DNA of 64,000 nucleotides from Saccharopolyspora kobensis (GTDB lineage: Bacteria; Actinomycetota; Actinomycetes; Mycobacteriales; Pseudonocardiaceae): NCBI RefSeq assembly GCF_900108315.1, contig NZ_FNVB01000008.1:61581-125580 (forward strand). Direction: 5' to 3'. Under the pieces are notes generated by a model. That model ran no database searches and was not told where the DNA came from. It saw nothing but the letters and a program-made list of their open reading frames with translations. How positions within the stretch are numbered: position 1 is the stretch's first letter; each line of letters begins with the position of its first letter. Positions 1 to 9,438 of the stretch are shown here, piece after piece. The translations under genes were made by a program, and so were the position numbers.

Positions 1-175
1 CAGGGCGCGGACGCCAGGACGCGGGCGGCAGGGCGCGGACGCCAGGACGCGGGCGGCAGGCCGCGGGTAGTACGGCGCGTGCAGTAGGCGCGGGCGGCAG
101 GGTGCGGCAGCAGGACGCGGGCAGCACGGCGCGGGTAGCAGGACGCGGGTAGCACGGCGTGGGTAGCGGGGTTTG
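1..175. repeat. GC-rich 14-bp-period tandem repeat
   Basis: A 28-bp unit (1-28) is repeated exactly at 29-56 and is followed by about eight diverged 14-bp units of the form RGGACGCGGGYAGC up to about 175. No coding frame here looks real. The array continues to the window edge, so its full length is unknown. It ends just before the stop codon of the membrane protein at 179-769. Confidence 0.85.
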
Positions 176-178
176 GTT

Positions 179-769
179 TTAGGCTGCGGGTAGGAGGGTG
201 CGTGTTGGGGTTGAGCCCGGTTTCGGGCCGAAGACCGCCGACATCGGGCGCAGCAGGGGGAATTGCTCTCGGAGGACGACCACCTGCTGGTGGACCCGGG
301 CCAGGTCCGGGTCGGCGACCAGCTCGACGACCGCTTCCAGGATGTGGTCGGTGACCATGCCGAAGCGCACCACCGCGTCCTCCAGCTGACCCCGCACCCG
401 GCTCAGCACCGCGGCATCGGCGCTCGTCAGCCCGCGCCCCAGCTCGGCGAGCGCGCGGACGTTCGGCAGCTCGGCGTCCATGCGGCGCACCACCGCCTGG
501 AGGTTCTGCCGGGCCCGGGTGGAGGAGACCGCGTCCACCGCCCGCGCCGCCCGGTGCACGGCCTGCTCGCACCGGCGGACGTCGTGCAACCAGCGGTCCT
601 GCGGCTGCGCCCGGAGGGGCTGCACCGCGGCGGGCTGCGGCAGCGCGGCCGGTTCGGGCCGCGCTCTCCTGGTGCGGGCCACCAGCACCACTCCGGCCCC
701 GCAACCACCCGCGACCAGTGCGATCAGCACCTGCAACCAGAATCCGTCCACGTCGGGTCGTCCTTCCAC
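179..769 (-). CDS. Membrane-anchored hypothetical protein
   Basis: A 196-residue protein of no recognised family. Residues about 10-31 form one hydrophobic segment (LQVLIALVAGGCGAGVVLVA) followed by Arg-rich residues, which suggests an N-terminal anchor with the rest in the cytoplasm. The remainder is Ala/Arg/Val-rich and predicted helical, with two helical stretches (about 60-120 and 120-170) that could form a bundle. The start is GTG with no clear ribosome binding site. It lies on the same strand as the PaaC-like gene but about 300 bp downstream of it, so co-transcription is uncertain. Codon composition matches the neighbours, supporting a real gene. Confidence 0.6.
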   Translation of the reverse strand: MEGRPDVDGFWLQVLIALVAGGCGAGVVLVARTRRARPEPAALPQPAAVQPLRAQPQDRWLHDVRRCEQAVHRAARAVDAVSSTRARQNLQAVVRRMDAELPNVRALAELGRGLTSADAAVLSRVRGQLEDAVVRFGMVTDHILEAVVELVADPDLARVHQQVVVLREQFPLLRPMSAVFGPKPGSTPTRTLLPAA

Positions 770-966
770 TCGGCCGCGAGCAGCCGTCGAAACCGGTGTC
801 CGCGCCCGCGATCGCCGGGTTCGACGTCGTGTGCCGGACCGTGGTTCCCGGGCGTCTCCCGATCACTCTGCTCCGATCCCGCCCGGACTTCTTGGGGAAA
901 AGTACTCAATCTCGCCGCCGCCCCGGTCTGCGTAGTCGCGGCACCGCACCGGTCAGTTCCCCGGAC

Positions 967-1040
967 TGGTTCCGTTTCCGCTGGTCAGTCCTCGTGAGTG
1001 CGGCGCCACAGCACCACGGGTCACCACCAGCGGAAATGGA
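967..1040. repeat. Family C palindromic element, degenerate copy
   Basis: The outer arms TTTCCGCTGGT (975-985) and ACCAGCGGAAA (1026-1036) are perfect inverted repeats. The interior holds a decayed GTGAGTG...GCACCACGG core. The same outer arm motif (CCAGCGGAAACGGAAC) flanks the intact copy near 11241. It fills the 770-1070 gap, which otherwise shows nothing. Confidence 0.55.
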
Positions 1041-1070
1041 GTCGGCAAGGGGGATTTCGCGCGCTTCTGG

Positions 1071-1940
1071 TCAGCCGGAGCGGGCGAGGTACTGCAGGTC
1101 GGCGATGAGGAACTCGAAGTCGCCGGTGTGCGCGCCGTCGCGGCCGCCGGGGCGGGCGAACACGCCGAAGTCGGGCGGCTCGGGGAGCCGGAGGCGGGCC
1201 ACCGAGGCGACCTCGTCCAGCACGCCGCGCACCTCGTCGCGCACCCGCGCCGGGTCGACGCCGCAGCCGAGGTCGTCCATCCGCGCCTCCACCGGGTGCG
1301 GGACGAACAGCTCGGCGGTCAGCGGCCAGATGCGCTGGAGACCGGCCGCCATCCGCCGGGCCGAATCCGCGTCGCCGTCGCCGAAACGGATCACCCACTG
1401 GGCCGCGTGGTCGCGGTGCCGCGCGAGCCGGTTCAGCGAGCCCGCCGCCAGGTCGGCCAGCACCGCGTCGCGGCTGCCCGCCAGCCGCTCGAAGACCGCG
1501 TGCCGCCACGCCGCGAACAGCAGCAACCTGGCCATGGTGGTGGGGAAATCACCGCCCGGCCCTGGACCGCAGTCGATCTCGACGAGCCGGACGTTGTGGA
1601 AGTCCGCGGCCTGCCGGGCGTAGGCCAGGCGGTCCTCGTCCCGCCCCGCGCCCTCGACCTCACCCGCGCGGCGCAGCAGAACTCGCGCCTGCTCCACGAG
1701 GTCGAGCGCGATCCGGCCGAGCGCCGCGCACTCCTCCAGCTCCAGCGCGCGCACTCCCCACTCGGTCAAGCGGTGCGCGAGGACCAGCGCGTCGTCGCCC
1801 AACATCGCGCAGTACTGCGAGAGTTCCCCGGCGAGCACTCCCCCGGGCACCGACCGATCCACAGTGGACGTGACCGGCGCGCCGAGCACCCACTGCTGCA
1901 CGTCCGCTGCGCCCGCTCGCGCTTCCCTGACGTTCATCAT
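1071..1940 (-). CDS. PaaC-like phenylacetyl-CoA epoxidase subunit (isolated)
   Basis: The 289-residue protein resembles PaaC, the non-catalytic ferritin-like partner of PaaA in the phenylacetyl-CoA 1,2-epoxidase complex. Diagnostic stretches are LGDDALVLAHRLTEW (about 47-61), a LALDL/QAR-type helix, the DEDRLAYAR segment, HAAQWVIRFGDG and a C-terminal HTGDFEFLIADLQYL, all in PaaC order. It is about 40 residues longer than typical PaaC, mostly at the N-terminus. No paaA, paaB, paaD or paaE is next to it: the neighbours are a DUF3592 protein and an unrelated membrane protein. GAGGT lies 4 nt before the first ATG and 7 nt before the second (1937), so the start could be either. The function of a lone PaaC is unknown. 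Confidence 0.75.
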   Translation of the reverse strand: MMNVREARAGAADVQQWVLGAPVTSTVDRSVPGGVLAGELSQYCAMLGDDALVLAHRLTEWGVRALELEECAALGRIALDLVEQARVLLRRAGEVEGAGRDEDRLAYARQAADFHNVRLVEIDCGPGPGGDFPTTMARLLLFAAWRHAVFERLAGSRDAVLADLAAGSLNRLARHRDHAAQWVIRFGDGDADSARRMAAGLQRIWPLTAELFVPHPVEARMDDLGCGVDPARVRDEVRGVLDEVASVARLRLPEPPDFGVFARPGGRDGAHTGDFEFLIADLQYLARSG

Positions 1941-2057
1941 GGCGACCTCGCAAGCCGGGACCGACTCCCCAGTCCGGCGGGATGTCGACGGGCCAGTCCA
2001 GTGTCACACCGCGCGACCCGCTCGGGGAACCCCGCTCAGCGGCCCCGGCGATCCGAG

Positions 2058-2555
2058 TCAGCGGGTCGCGTTGCGGCGGAAGAGCCAGTACAGGGGCAGC
2101 AGGACCGCCCACAGGACCGCGAGGCCGCTGCCCACCGGGAGGAACGACAGCGTCGCGTTGCGGCCCGCCACGCGGACCAGGTCGGGGTTGCGCGAGTCGA
2201 ACTCCACCCGCACCAGCTGCCCGGTCTGCAGGTCGGTCGGGTACAGGACACCGTTCGGCGGGATGTAGACGCGGCCCTGGTCGGTGTTGAAGCGCACCGC
2301 GGTCCGCGTCAGCGAGGTGTCGACCACCTCGGCGACCGCCTCGCCCCTGGACTCCTCGATGGTCCGGTCGTTGATGAAGCAGGCGATGATGATCGACAGC
2401 CCCATCGCGGTCATCAGCACGCCCAGCACCAGGACCCCGCGGGCGGCGCGCGTCCAGCCCTTGCGACGCGCCGGTCGCGCCACCGTCCGGTCACCTTCCG
2501 TGCTGGATCCGGTCACCGAGTCGGCCGCGTTCGGTACCGCCGCGTCGCTCGCCAC
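2058..2555 (-). CDS. DUF3592-type membrane protein
   Basis: About 165 residues from the chosen GTG. A hydrophobic segment (GVLVLGVLMTAMGLSIIIAC) lies near the N-terminus and a second (SGLAVLWAVLLPLYWLF) at the C-terminus. Between them is an extracytoplasmic beta-rich part with VYIPPNGVLYPTDLQTGQLV, followed by VRVEFDSRNPDLVRV, which is the pattern of DUF3592 proteins. Function unknown. The start is uncertain: the open frame extends into menF on the other strand, and GTG codons exist at 2555 and further in. Residues before the first membrane segment would be short with any choice. It is divergent from menF, 88 bp away. Confidence 0.65.
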   Translation of the reverse strand: MASDAAVPNAADSVTGSSTEGDRTVARPARRKGWTRAARGVLVLGVLMTAMGLSIIIACFINDRTIEESRGEAVAEVVDTSLTRTAVRFNTDQGRVYIPPNGVLYPTDLQTGQLVRVEFDSRNPDLVRVAGRNATLSFLPVGSGLAVLWAVLLPLYWLFRRNATR

Positions 2556-2631
2556 GGTGACCGATTGTAAGTGCCGCGCCCTCGCGACCCCGCACGGCTT
2601 CGGTGTCGGCCACCACTTCGGGCCCGGCGCA

Positions 2632-2637
2632 TACCCT
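2632..2637 (+). promoter_or_regulatory. -10 box of leaderless menF promoter
   Basis: TACCCT lies 6 nt before the GTG at 2644. The AGGAG-like bases abut the start codon and cannot serve as a normal ribosome binding site, so a leaderless transcript is the simpler reading. Confidence 0.55.
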
Positions 2638-2643
2638 CCAGGA

Positions 2644-3936
2644 GTGGCGACTACATCCCGGCCGCTGGTGGCGCGAAGCCGCCGGCTCGAACCAGGTGAC
2701 CCCCGACACGACCGCCCGCTGCTGGAACTGCTGCCCGGCGGTTCGGCGCTGAGCTGGGTCCGCGACGGCGCCGGGCTGGTCGGCTGGGGCTGCGCGGCCC
2801 GCCTGGAGGTGTCCGGTCCCGACCGCTTCGAGCGGGCCGACGCCTGGTGGCAGCAGCTGTGCGAGCGGGCCGAGGTGGTCGACCCGGTGGGCCTGCCCGG
2901 TTCCGGCCCGGTGGCCTTCGCCAGCATGGCCTTCGCCGACCACCCCGGGCACTCCGCGCTGGTGGTGCCGGAGGTCGTGGTCGGCGAGCGCGACGGGGTG
3001 CGCTGGATCACCACGATCGGCGACGGGGCGGCCGAGGCGGACGAGCCCGAACCGGTCCGGCCGCCCGGCTTCGTCTCCTACGGCGACGGGCAGCTCTCCG
3101 CCACCGGCTACCGGCAGGCGGTGGCCGAAGCCGTCGGCCGGATGCAGGAGCCCGGTGGCCTGGCCAAGGTCGTTCTCGCGCACGACCTGCTGGCCACCAC
3201 CTCGGAGCCGCTGGACATGAGGTTCCTGCTGCACAACCTGGCCGCCCGCTACCCGTCGTGCTGGACCTTCGCGGTCGACGGGCTCGTCGGCGCCACGCCG
3301 GAGCTGCTGCTGGAGCGGACGGGTTACGAGGTCCGCTCCCGCGTGCTGGCCGGCACGATCTGGCCGCGCGAGGGCCACAGCACCGAGCAGCTCGCCGCGG
3401 AACTGCTGTCCTCCGAGAAGAACCGCCACGAGCACGCCTACGCCGCGGAATCCCTGGCCGTGCGGCTGCGCCCGTTCTGCAGCGACCTCGTCGCGCCCGA
3501 CGAGCCGGAGGTGCTCCAGCTGCGCAACGTGCTGCACCTGGCCACCAACGTCGAGGGCAAGCTCAGCGACGCCGACGGCCGGGCGGCCACGCTGCTGCGG
3601 CTGGCCGCCGCGGTGCACCCGACGGCGGCGGTCGGCGGCACGCCCACCGAGGACGCGGTCCGGTTGATCAGCGAGCTGGAAGGCATGGACCGCGGCCGCT
3701 ACGCGGGGCCGGTGGGCTGGCTGGACGGCAGCGGCAACGGCGAGCTCGGCGTCGCGATCCGCTGCGCCCAGGTCGAGGACGCCGCTGCGCCCGGCGGTGA
3801 AACCGGGCGCAGCGGCGGGAAGTTGCGGTTGTTCGCCGGATGCGGGATCGTGCCCGACTCCGACCCGGACCTCGAGGTCGCGGAAGCGGAGGCGAAGCTC
3901 CTCCCCGTCCGGGAAGCCCTCGAAGGCCTGCACTGA
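2644..3936 (+). CDS. menF: Isochorismate synthase, menaquinone pathway
   Basis: A 430-residue chorismate-binding enzyme that would convert chorismate to isochorismate, the first committed step to menaquinone. The C-terminal two thirds carry the family signatures: VLAGTIWPREG, SSEKNRHEHAYAAESL, HPTAAVGGTPTEDAV, the GMDRGRYAGPVGW loop and LRLFAGCGIVPDSDPDLE. Salicylate synthases and EntC/DhbC share the fold, but the presence of menD, menB, menE and menA within 10 kb favours the MenF role. It lies convergent to the aminopeptidase gene, with a family B repeat between them. A GTG at 2668 is an alternative start. Confidence 0.88.
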   Translation: MATTSRPLVARSRRLEPGDPRHDRPLLELLPGGSALSWVRDGAGLVGWGCAARLEVSGPDRFERADAWWQQLCERAEVVDPVGLPGSGPVAFASMAFADHPGHSALVVPEVVVGERDGVRWITTIGDGAAEADEPEPVRPPGFVSYGDGQLSATGYRQAVAEAVGRMQEPGGLAKVVLAHDLLATTSEPLDMRFLLHNLAARYPSCWTFAVDGLVGATPELLLERTGYEVRSRVLAGTIWPREGHSTEQLAAELLSSEKNRHEHAYAAESLAVRLRPFCSDLVAPDEPEVLQLRNVLHLATNVEGKLSDADGRAATLLRLAAAVHPTAAVGGTPTEDAVRLISELEGMDRGRYAGPVGWLDGSGNGELGVAIRCAQVEDAAAPGGETGRSGGKLRLFAGCGIVPDSDPDLEVAEAEAKLLPVREALEGLH

Positions 3937-3989
3937 GCGGTGGGGCCGCTTGCAGCGGCGAACCGCGATCTCGAAACTCGGCACCACGC

Positions 3990-4115
3990 CAACCGGCACG
4001 CCGCGGGTTCTCAGAGGCTTCCTCGCCGGGACGGCCCGTTCCCGTGCATCGAGGAACGGGATCCCGCAGTCGAGAAAGCCTCTGAGGTTCCGCTATCCGC
4101 ACCGCCACGCAGGGC
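3990..4115. repeat. Family B structured inverted repeat, copy 1
   Basis: Outer arms CTCAGAGGCTTCCTCG (about 4011-4026) and CGAGAAAGCCTCTGAG (about 4071-4086) pair 15 of 16. Inner arms CCCGTTCC and GGAACGGG also pair. Conserved flanks are GCGGGTT on one side and GGTTCCGC plus CCGCACCGCC on the other. It sits between convergent genes and could act as a bidirectional terminator. Confidence 0.8.
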
Positions 4116-4131
4116 GAGTGCTCACGTCAAC

Positions 4132-5631
4132 TCAGTGGTCGTGCAGGAGCGAGTGCGTGTGGTCGAGCTCGGCCACCGCCGCGGGCGGGGCGACCGACGC
4201 GCGCAGCGCGCTGGCCGGGACACCGGTGGCCTCGCCGACCGGCGGCTTGCCCTTGGTGAACAGCCAGGCGTTGAACAGCTCGTCCAGCTGCTTGCCGGAC
4301 TTCTGCTCGGCCAGCTCGATGAACTCCTCGACGGTCGCGGTGCCGTACTGCTTCTGCGCCACCCAGGTGCGGACGGTGTCGAGCAGCACCTCGTCGCCGA
4401 CCACGTTGCGCAGCGCCTGCAGCGTCATCGCCCCGCGGTCGTAGACCGCGCTGTGGAACACCGCGTCCTTGCCCGGGTCACCCGGAGCGACCTGCCAGAA
4501 CGGGTCGTCGGCCGGGTACTGCGCGTAGTAGTGGTCGAACAGCTCCTGCGCGGTGCCGGTGCCCTGCGCCTCCGACCAGAGCCACTCCGCGTAGGACGCG
4601 AAGCCCTCGTTGACCCAGATGTTGCGCCAGGTGTCGACCGAGACCGAGTCGCCGAACCACTGGTGCGCGAGCTCGTGCACCACCACCGAGGTGTTCGCGC
4701 CCTTGCGGAAGAACAGGTGGCTGTAAGTGGGCCGGGTCTGGTTCTCCAGCGCGAAGTTCATGCCCTCCGAGGACACCAGGCCGCCCTGCGCCTCGAACGG
4801 GTACTCGCCGAGCACGCCGCTGAGGAACTCCAGGACCTCCGGGCTGCGCTCGACGCTGGCCTTCGCCGGGCCTTCGAGCTCGCCGAGGCCTTCCGAGTAG
4901 GCGCTGACGTAGGGCTGCCCGAACGCACCGGTCCGCGCGTTGACCTCGTACTGACCGGCGCCGAAGAACGCGAGGTAGGTCGCGGTCGGCTTGGTGGTGC
5001 GCCACTTCCAGGTCGTCCACCCGGCCAGGCTGCTGGTGTCGGTGTGCACGCCGTTGGCGATGGCCTCGGTGCCCTCCGGCACGGTGATCGCGATGTCGAA
5101 GGTCGCCTTGTCCCGCGGGTGGTCGTTGCCGGGGAACCACCAGGCGGAGATCTCCGGCTGGCCGACCGCCAGCGCCCCGTCCGAGGTGCGGATCCACGGG
5201 TTGAGCCCGTCGACCTCGACGGTGGAGGGCACGCCCTCGTAGTTCACGACGAACGTCGCCAGGCTGCCTTCCGGCAGCGTCTCCGACGGGGTCACCGTGA
5301 GTTCTGTGCCGTTCTGCGAGAACTCCGCGGGAAGTCCGTTGACCAGCACCGACTTCGGCGTCAGCGCGAAGTCCAGGTTGAACGCGGTCAGGTTCTGCGT
5401 CGGCTTCGCCACGATCGTCGTGGTGCCGCGCAGGTGGTCGTCCGCGGGTTGGTAGCGCAGCTGGATGTCGTAGTGCGAGACGTCGTAGCCGCCGTTGCCG
5501 TAGCCGGGGAAGTAGTCGTCACCCGCGCCGGGCGCACCCGGTCCGTCACCACCGGCCAGTGCCGGGGATGCGAAAAGCGCCGTCGCACAGCAGGCCGCGG
5601 CCGCCGCTCGCAGGCCGTGTCGTCGGAACAC
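4132..5631 (-). CDS. Secreted M1-family zinc aminopeptidase
   Basis: A 499-residue exported metallopeptidase that would remove N-terminal residues from peptides outside the cell. A Sec signal peptide (about 1-27, ending SPALA) leads into a beta-sandwich domain and then the catalytic domain. This has the zinc motif HELAHQWFGD with the third ligand Glu in NEGFASYAE about 20 residues later, and an EGMNFALEN stretch where M1 enzymes have their exopeptidase motif. It lacks the long C-terminal helical domain of PepN (about 850 residues), which is usual for secreted actinobacterial M1 proteins. GTG start with GGAGGT 5 nt upstream. Confidence 0.9.
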   Translation of the reverse strand: MFRRHGLRAAAAACCATALFASPALAGGDGPGAPGAGDDYFPGYGNGGYDVSHYDIQLRYQPADDHLRGTTTIVAKPTQNLTAFNLDFALTPKSVLVNGLPAEFSQNGTELTVTPSETLPEGSLATFVVNYEGVPSTVEVDGLNPWIRTSDGALAVGQPEISAWWFPGNDHPRDKATFDIAITVPEGTEAIANGVHTDTSSLAGWTTWKWRTTKPTATYLAFFGAGQYEVNARTGAFGQPYVSAYSEGLGELEGPAKASVERSPEVLEFLSGVLGEYPFEAQGGLVSSEGMNFALENQTRPTYSHLFFRKGANTSVVVHELAHQWFGDSVSVDTWRNIWVNEGFASYAEWLWSEAQGTGTAQELFDHYYAQYPADDPFWQVAPGDPGKDAVFHSAVYDRGAMTLQALRNVVGDEVLLDTVRTWVAQKQYGTATVEEFIELAEQKSGKQLDELFNAWLFTKGKPPVGEATGVPASALRASVAPPAAVAELDHTHSLLHDH

Positions 5632-5664
5632 CTGCCACCTCCTCGAATTCGTGCTCCGGAGGGA

Positions 5665-5670
5665 GCCTAG
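5665..5670 (-). promoter_or_regulatory. Possible -10 box for the aminopeptidase gene
   Basis: TAGGCT on the minus strand about 35 nt upstream of the GTG start. No convincing -35 was found, so this is a weak call. Confidence 0.3.
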
Positions 5671-5831
5671 AGAAGGTCATGACCAGCAGGTGGTCTTTTG
5701 GTTCGGCACGTTTTTCCCATTCTGCGGCGGAATCCGCGAATCACCCCGATGGGCCACGGCGATGCGCTGCGATCTGCGGAAACGCGGCCCGGCGCGCGCC
5801 GCGCCGGACGTCCCACCACATGGGAACGTGA

Positions 5832-7502
5832 TCAGCCCAGCAGCGCGGAGCGGACGGCGGTCTGCAGGCGCTCGTGCACCGACCGCAGCACGGACCGCTC
5901 GGCCTGCACCTCGATCACGCGCAGGCCCGGCCGCCACCGCAGCGCCTCGACGAACTCGGACTGCTGGCGCACCAGTTCGTGCTCGACGCCGTGCGCGGCG
6001 CAGAGCTGCCCGAGGTCGGTGCCGTGCGGCGTGCCGAAGATCCGCTCGAACGACTCGCTGTGCTCCGGCCCGCCCTGCTCCAGCAGCGAGAAGATGCCGC
6101 CGCCGTCGTCGTTGAGCACGACGATCGTCAGGTCCGGCCGCTGCTCGTACGGCCCGAGCATCAGGCCGTTGCTGTCGTGCAGGAACGTCAGGTCGCCCAG
6201 CAGCGCGTAGGCCGGCTGCCCGTGCGCGATGGCCGCGCCGATCGCGGTCGACACCGTGCCGTCGATCCCGGCCACGCCCCGGTTGCGGTGCACGACGACG
6301 TCGGGCCGCTGCCGCGCGGCGAGCGCGACGTCGCGCGTCGGGTTCGACGAGCCGAGGACCAGCAGCGCGTGCTCCGGCATGGCGTCCACCACCGAGCGCG
6401 CCACCGCCGGGCCGTTCGGCCAGCGCTCCAGGTCAAGCGCGCCGTGCAGCGCGGCGGAGGCCTTCTGGTCGGCCTGCTGCCAGCCGGTGAGCCAGTCCGG
6501 ATCGGCCGGTGCGGGCGTCGGCCCGAAGGTGTCGGCGACCTCCCGCAGGTTGTGCGCCGGTGCGGGCCAGTCGGCACCGCCGTGCGCGAGCAGCACCTCC
6601 ACACCGGTGTCGGCCAGCAACCGCTGCACCTGCCGGAACACCGTCGGGCGCCCGACGCACAGCACCTGCTCCGGCCGGTGCTGCTGGACGAACTCCGGCA
6701 GCCCGAGCAGCCACATCCCGGTGCTGATCACCGCCGAGCCGGGCACGCCGACCGCGCCGACCTCCGACAGCACCGGCCAGCCGGACCGCTCGCCCCACTC
6801 GCCCGCTCCGCCGACGCCCGAGTCCGCCGCCAGCACCAGCCCGTGCCGGGCGCGGACGCGGGACAGCGCGCTGGGCACCCGCCCGGAGCCGGCGAGCTCC
6901 GTCCAGCGCGCGCCGTCCGGGCGGCCGTCCAGCGGCTCGGACCAGTCGGCGTCGCCGGAGGGCACCAGCGGCTCCCGGAACGGGAGGTTCAGGTGCACCG
7001 GGCCGCCGCGGACCTCGCCCTGCGCCGCGTGCCAGGCGCGGCACACCTGGCTGCGCCAGTAGGCGTTCTGCCCCGGCCGGTCCTCGGCGACCGCCAGCTC
7101 GTCGAACAGGCGGACCTCGGAGCCGAACATGCCGTGCTGGTCGATGGTCTGGTTGGCCCCGGCGGCCCGCAGCTCCGGCGGTCGGTCGGCGGTGAGCACG
7201 ATCAGCGGCACACCGGAGTGGAAGGCCTCGCTGACCGCCGGGTGCAGGTTCGTCGCCGCCGTGCCCGACGTGCAGGCGACCGCGACCGGCGACTGCGAGC
7301 GCGCTGCCAGGCCGAGGGCCAGGAATCCGGCGCTGCGCTCGTCGATGCGCACGTGCAGCCGCAACCGCCCAGCGTGATCGGCCTTGTGCAGCGCGTAAGA
7401 GAGAGGTGCGTTGCGGGATCCCGGGGAGAGCACCACCTGCCGCACCCCGTTGCGGACGAGCTCGTCGACGATGACCTCAGCCTGAGCCGTGGACGGATTC
7501 AA
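5832..7502 (-). CDS. menD: SEPHCHC synthase MenD
   Basis: A 556-residue thiamine-diphosphate enzyme joining 2-oxoglutarate to isochorismate in menaquinone synthesis. The N-terminal PYR domain begins STAQAEVIVDELVRNGV with LSPGSRNAPL, the MenD signature that includes the isochorismate-binding arginine. The C-terminal PP domain has GDLTFLHDSNGL, the GDG...N-type motif binding the cofactor and magnesium. The start is taken as TTG at 7502 because GAGGTGA lies 4 nt upstream and the MenD family begins here. Longer ATG starts would add about 70 residues of low-complexity sequence overlapping the menB promoter region. It is divergent from menB. Confidence 0.93.
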   Translation of the reverse strand: MNPSTAQAEVIVDELVRNGVRQVVLSPGSRNAPLSYALHKADHAGRLRLHVRIDERSAGFLALGLAARSQSPVAVACTSGTAATNLHPAVSEAFHSGVPLIVLTADRPPELRAAGANQTIDQHGMFGSEVRLFDELAVAEDRPGQNAYWRSQVCRAWHAAQGEVRGGPVHLNLPFREPLVPSGDADWSEPLDGRPDGARWTELAGSGRVPSALSRVRARHGLVLAADSGVGGAGEWGERSGWPVLSEVGAVGVPGSAVISTGMWLLGLPEFVQQHRPEQVLCVGRPTVFRQVQRLLADTGVEVLLAHGGADWPAPAHNLREVADTFGPTPAPADPDWLTGWQQADQKASAALHGALDLERWPNGPAVARSVVDAMPEHALLVLGSSNPTRDVALAARQRPDVVVHRNRGVAGIDGTVSTAIGAAIAHGQPAYALLGDLTFLHDSNGLMLGPYEQRPDLTIVVLNDDGGGIFSLLEQGGPEHSESFERIFGTPHGTDLGQLCAAHGVEHELVRQQSEFVEALRWRPGLRVIEVQAERSVLRSVHERLQTAVRSALLG

Positions 7503-7622
7503 CCCATCACCTCTGAACCTCGTTGGCGGACCCCGGCTGGAGGAACATGGTCCTCCTCGCCCTCGTCCGCGCAGGCGCCGGGCTGCTGCGGGGAGGCCCC
7601 CGCGCCGGGCACTTGCTGCGCC

Positions 7623-7628
7623 TATTGT
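7623..7628 (+). promoter_or_regulatory. -10 box of leaderless menB promoter
   Basis: TATTGT lies 7 nt before the in-frame GTG at 7636, with no ribosome binding site between. Confidence 0.55.
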
Positions 7629-7635
7629 CCCAGGT

Positions 7636-8559
<924 letters not shown>

Positions 8560-9438
8560 TCAGCGGACCAGGCGCAGCCTCGCCGGGGCGCGACCGATGC
8601 GCAGCCGCTGGCCCCAGGTCAGGGTCAGGGCGTCCGATTCGATGCCGTCCCCGAAGGCGACGAGCTGGTCCGACTGGACCGTCAGCGCCAGCTCGTCGCC
8701 GGCGAGCTCCCCCTCCGTCATCGACGTTCCGGTGGCCGGTGACGGCCAGGCCTCGCGGACGAACCAGACCAGCCTGGGTTCCGGTGGGCGCGGCAGCCGG
8801 AGGCCGCTGCCGCGTTCGAGGGCGATCGAGCGGCACCAGCCGGTGGCACCGGTCCCGCTCGCGACGATGACGCCCGAGGAGGCCTGGGCCTCGGCTCCGG
8901 AGCCCGACGGCTGGAGCTCGTAGCGGGCCGTCTGGTGGCCCGGGTGCCCGATGAAGATCTCGTTGAGCGCCAGCAGCCGCTGGCCGTCGTCGAGCTGCGC
9001 CTGCACCATGGTCCGCTCCTCCACCTGGCCGGTGGCCCGGAGCAGCTCCGGGAGATCGCCGGGCGCGTGCGCCACCAGGGTTCCGGCGTTGCGGCCCGGC
9101 TCCGGGTCGATGCCGATGACCGGCTGGCCGTCGAGGTACTTCGCGGCGTTGGCCACCAGGCCGTCCTGCCCGACGACGACCACCACGTCGTCGGGCGCGA
9201 ACAGGAACCGCGACACGTCCGCGCGCTCGACGACACCGCGCCGCCAGTCGACCGGCACCGCGGCCGCGACCCGGGCGATGGCGGCGGTGGTCCGCTCGTG
9301 CCGGTCCTCCAGCTCGGCGATGTCCCGGCCGCGGCCGCGGAGGAAGAACGCCGCCTGGCCGCGGGTGCCGTGCCGGGCGATGAGCTCCTGGTACTCGGTG
9401 CGCCGGTGCACGATGACGACGCGCGGTGCGGTGCTCAT
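8560..9438 (-). CDS. NAD-kinase-like protein with altered GGDGT motif
   Basis: A 292-residue protein with the two-domain layout of NAD kinases: an N-terminal Rossmann-like half and a C-terminal beta half. Where active kinases have GGDGT it has [18 protein letters not shown], keeping the Asp and second Gly but losing a Gly and the Thr. It keeps a glycine-rich SGTGATGW segment in the place of the TPTGSTAY-type region. It may therefore be a divergent kinase or a non-catalytic NAD(P)-binding protein. ATG at 9438 overlaps the stop of the SPFH gene by 4 bp (ATGA), so the pair is translationally coupled. It is likely controlled with it by the NrtR operators at 10455-10501. Confidence 0.75.
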   Translation of the reverse strand: MSTAPRVVIVHRRTEYQELIARHGTRGQAAFFLRGRGRDIAELEDRHERTTAAIARVAAAVPVDWRRGVVERADVSRFLFAPDDVVVVVGQDGLVANAAKYLDGQPVIGIDPEPGRNAGTLVAHAPGDLPELLRATGQVEERTMVQAQLDDGQRLLALNEIFIGHPGHQTARYELQPSGSGAEAQASSGVIVASGTGATGWCRSIALERGSGLRLPRPPEPRLVWFVREAWPSPATGTSMTEGELAGDELALTVQSDQLVAFGDGIESDALTLTWGQRLRIGRAPARLRLVR

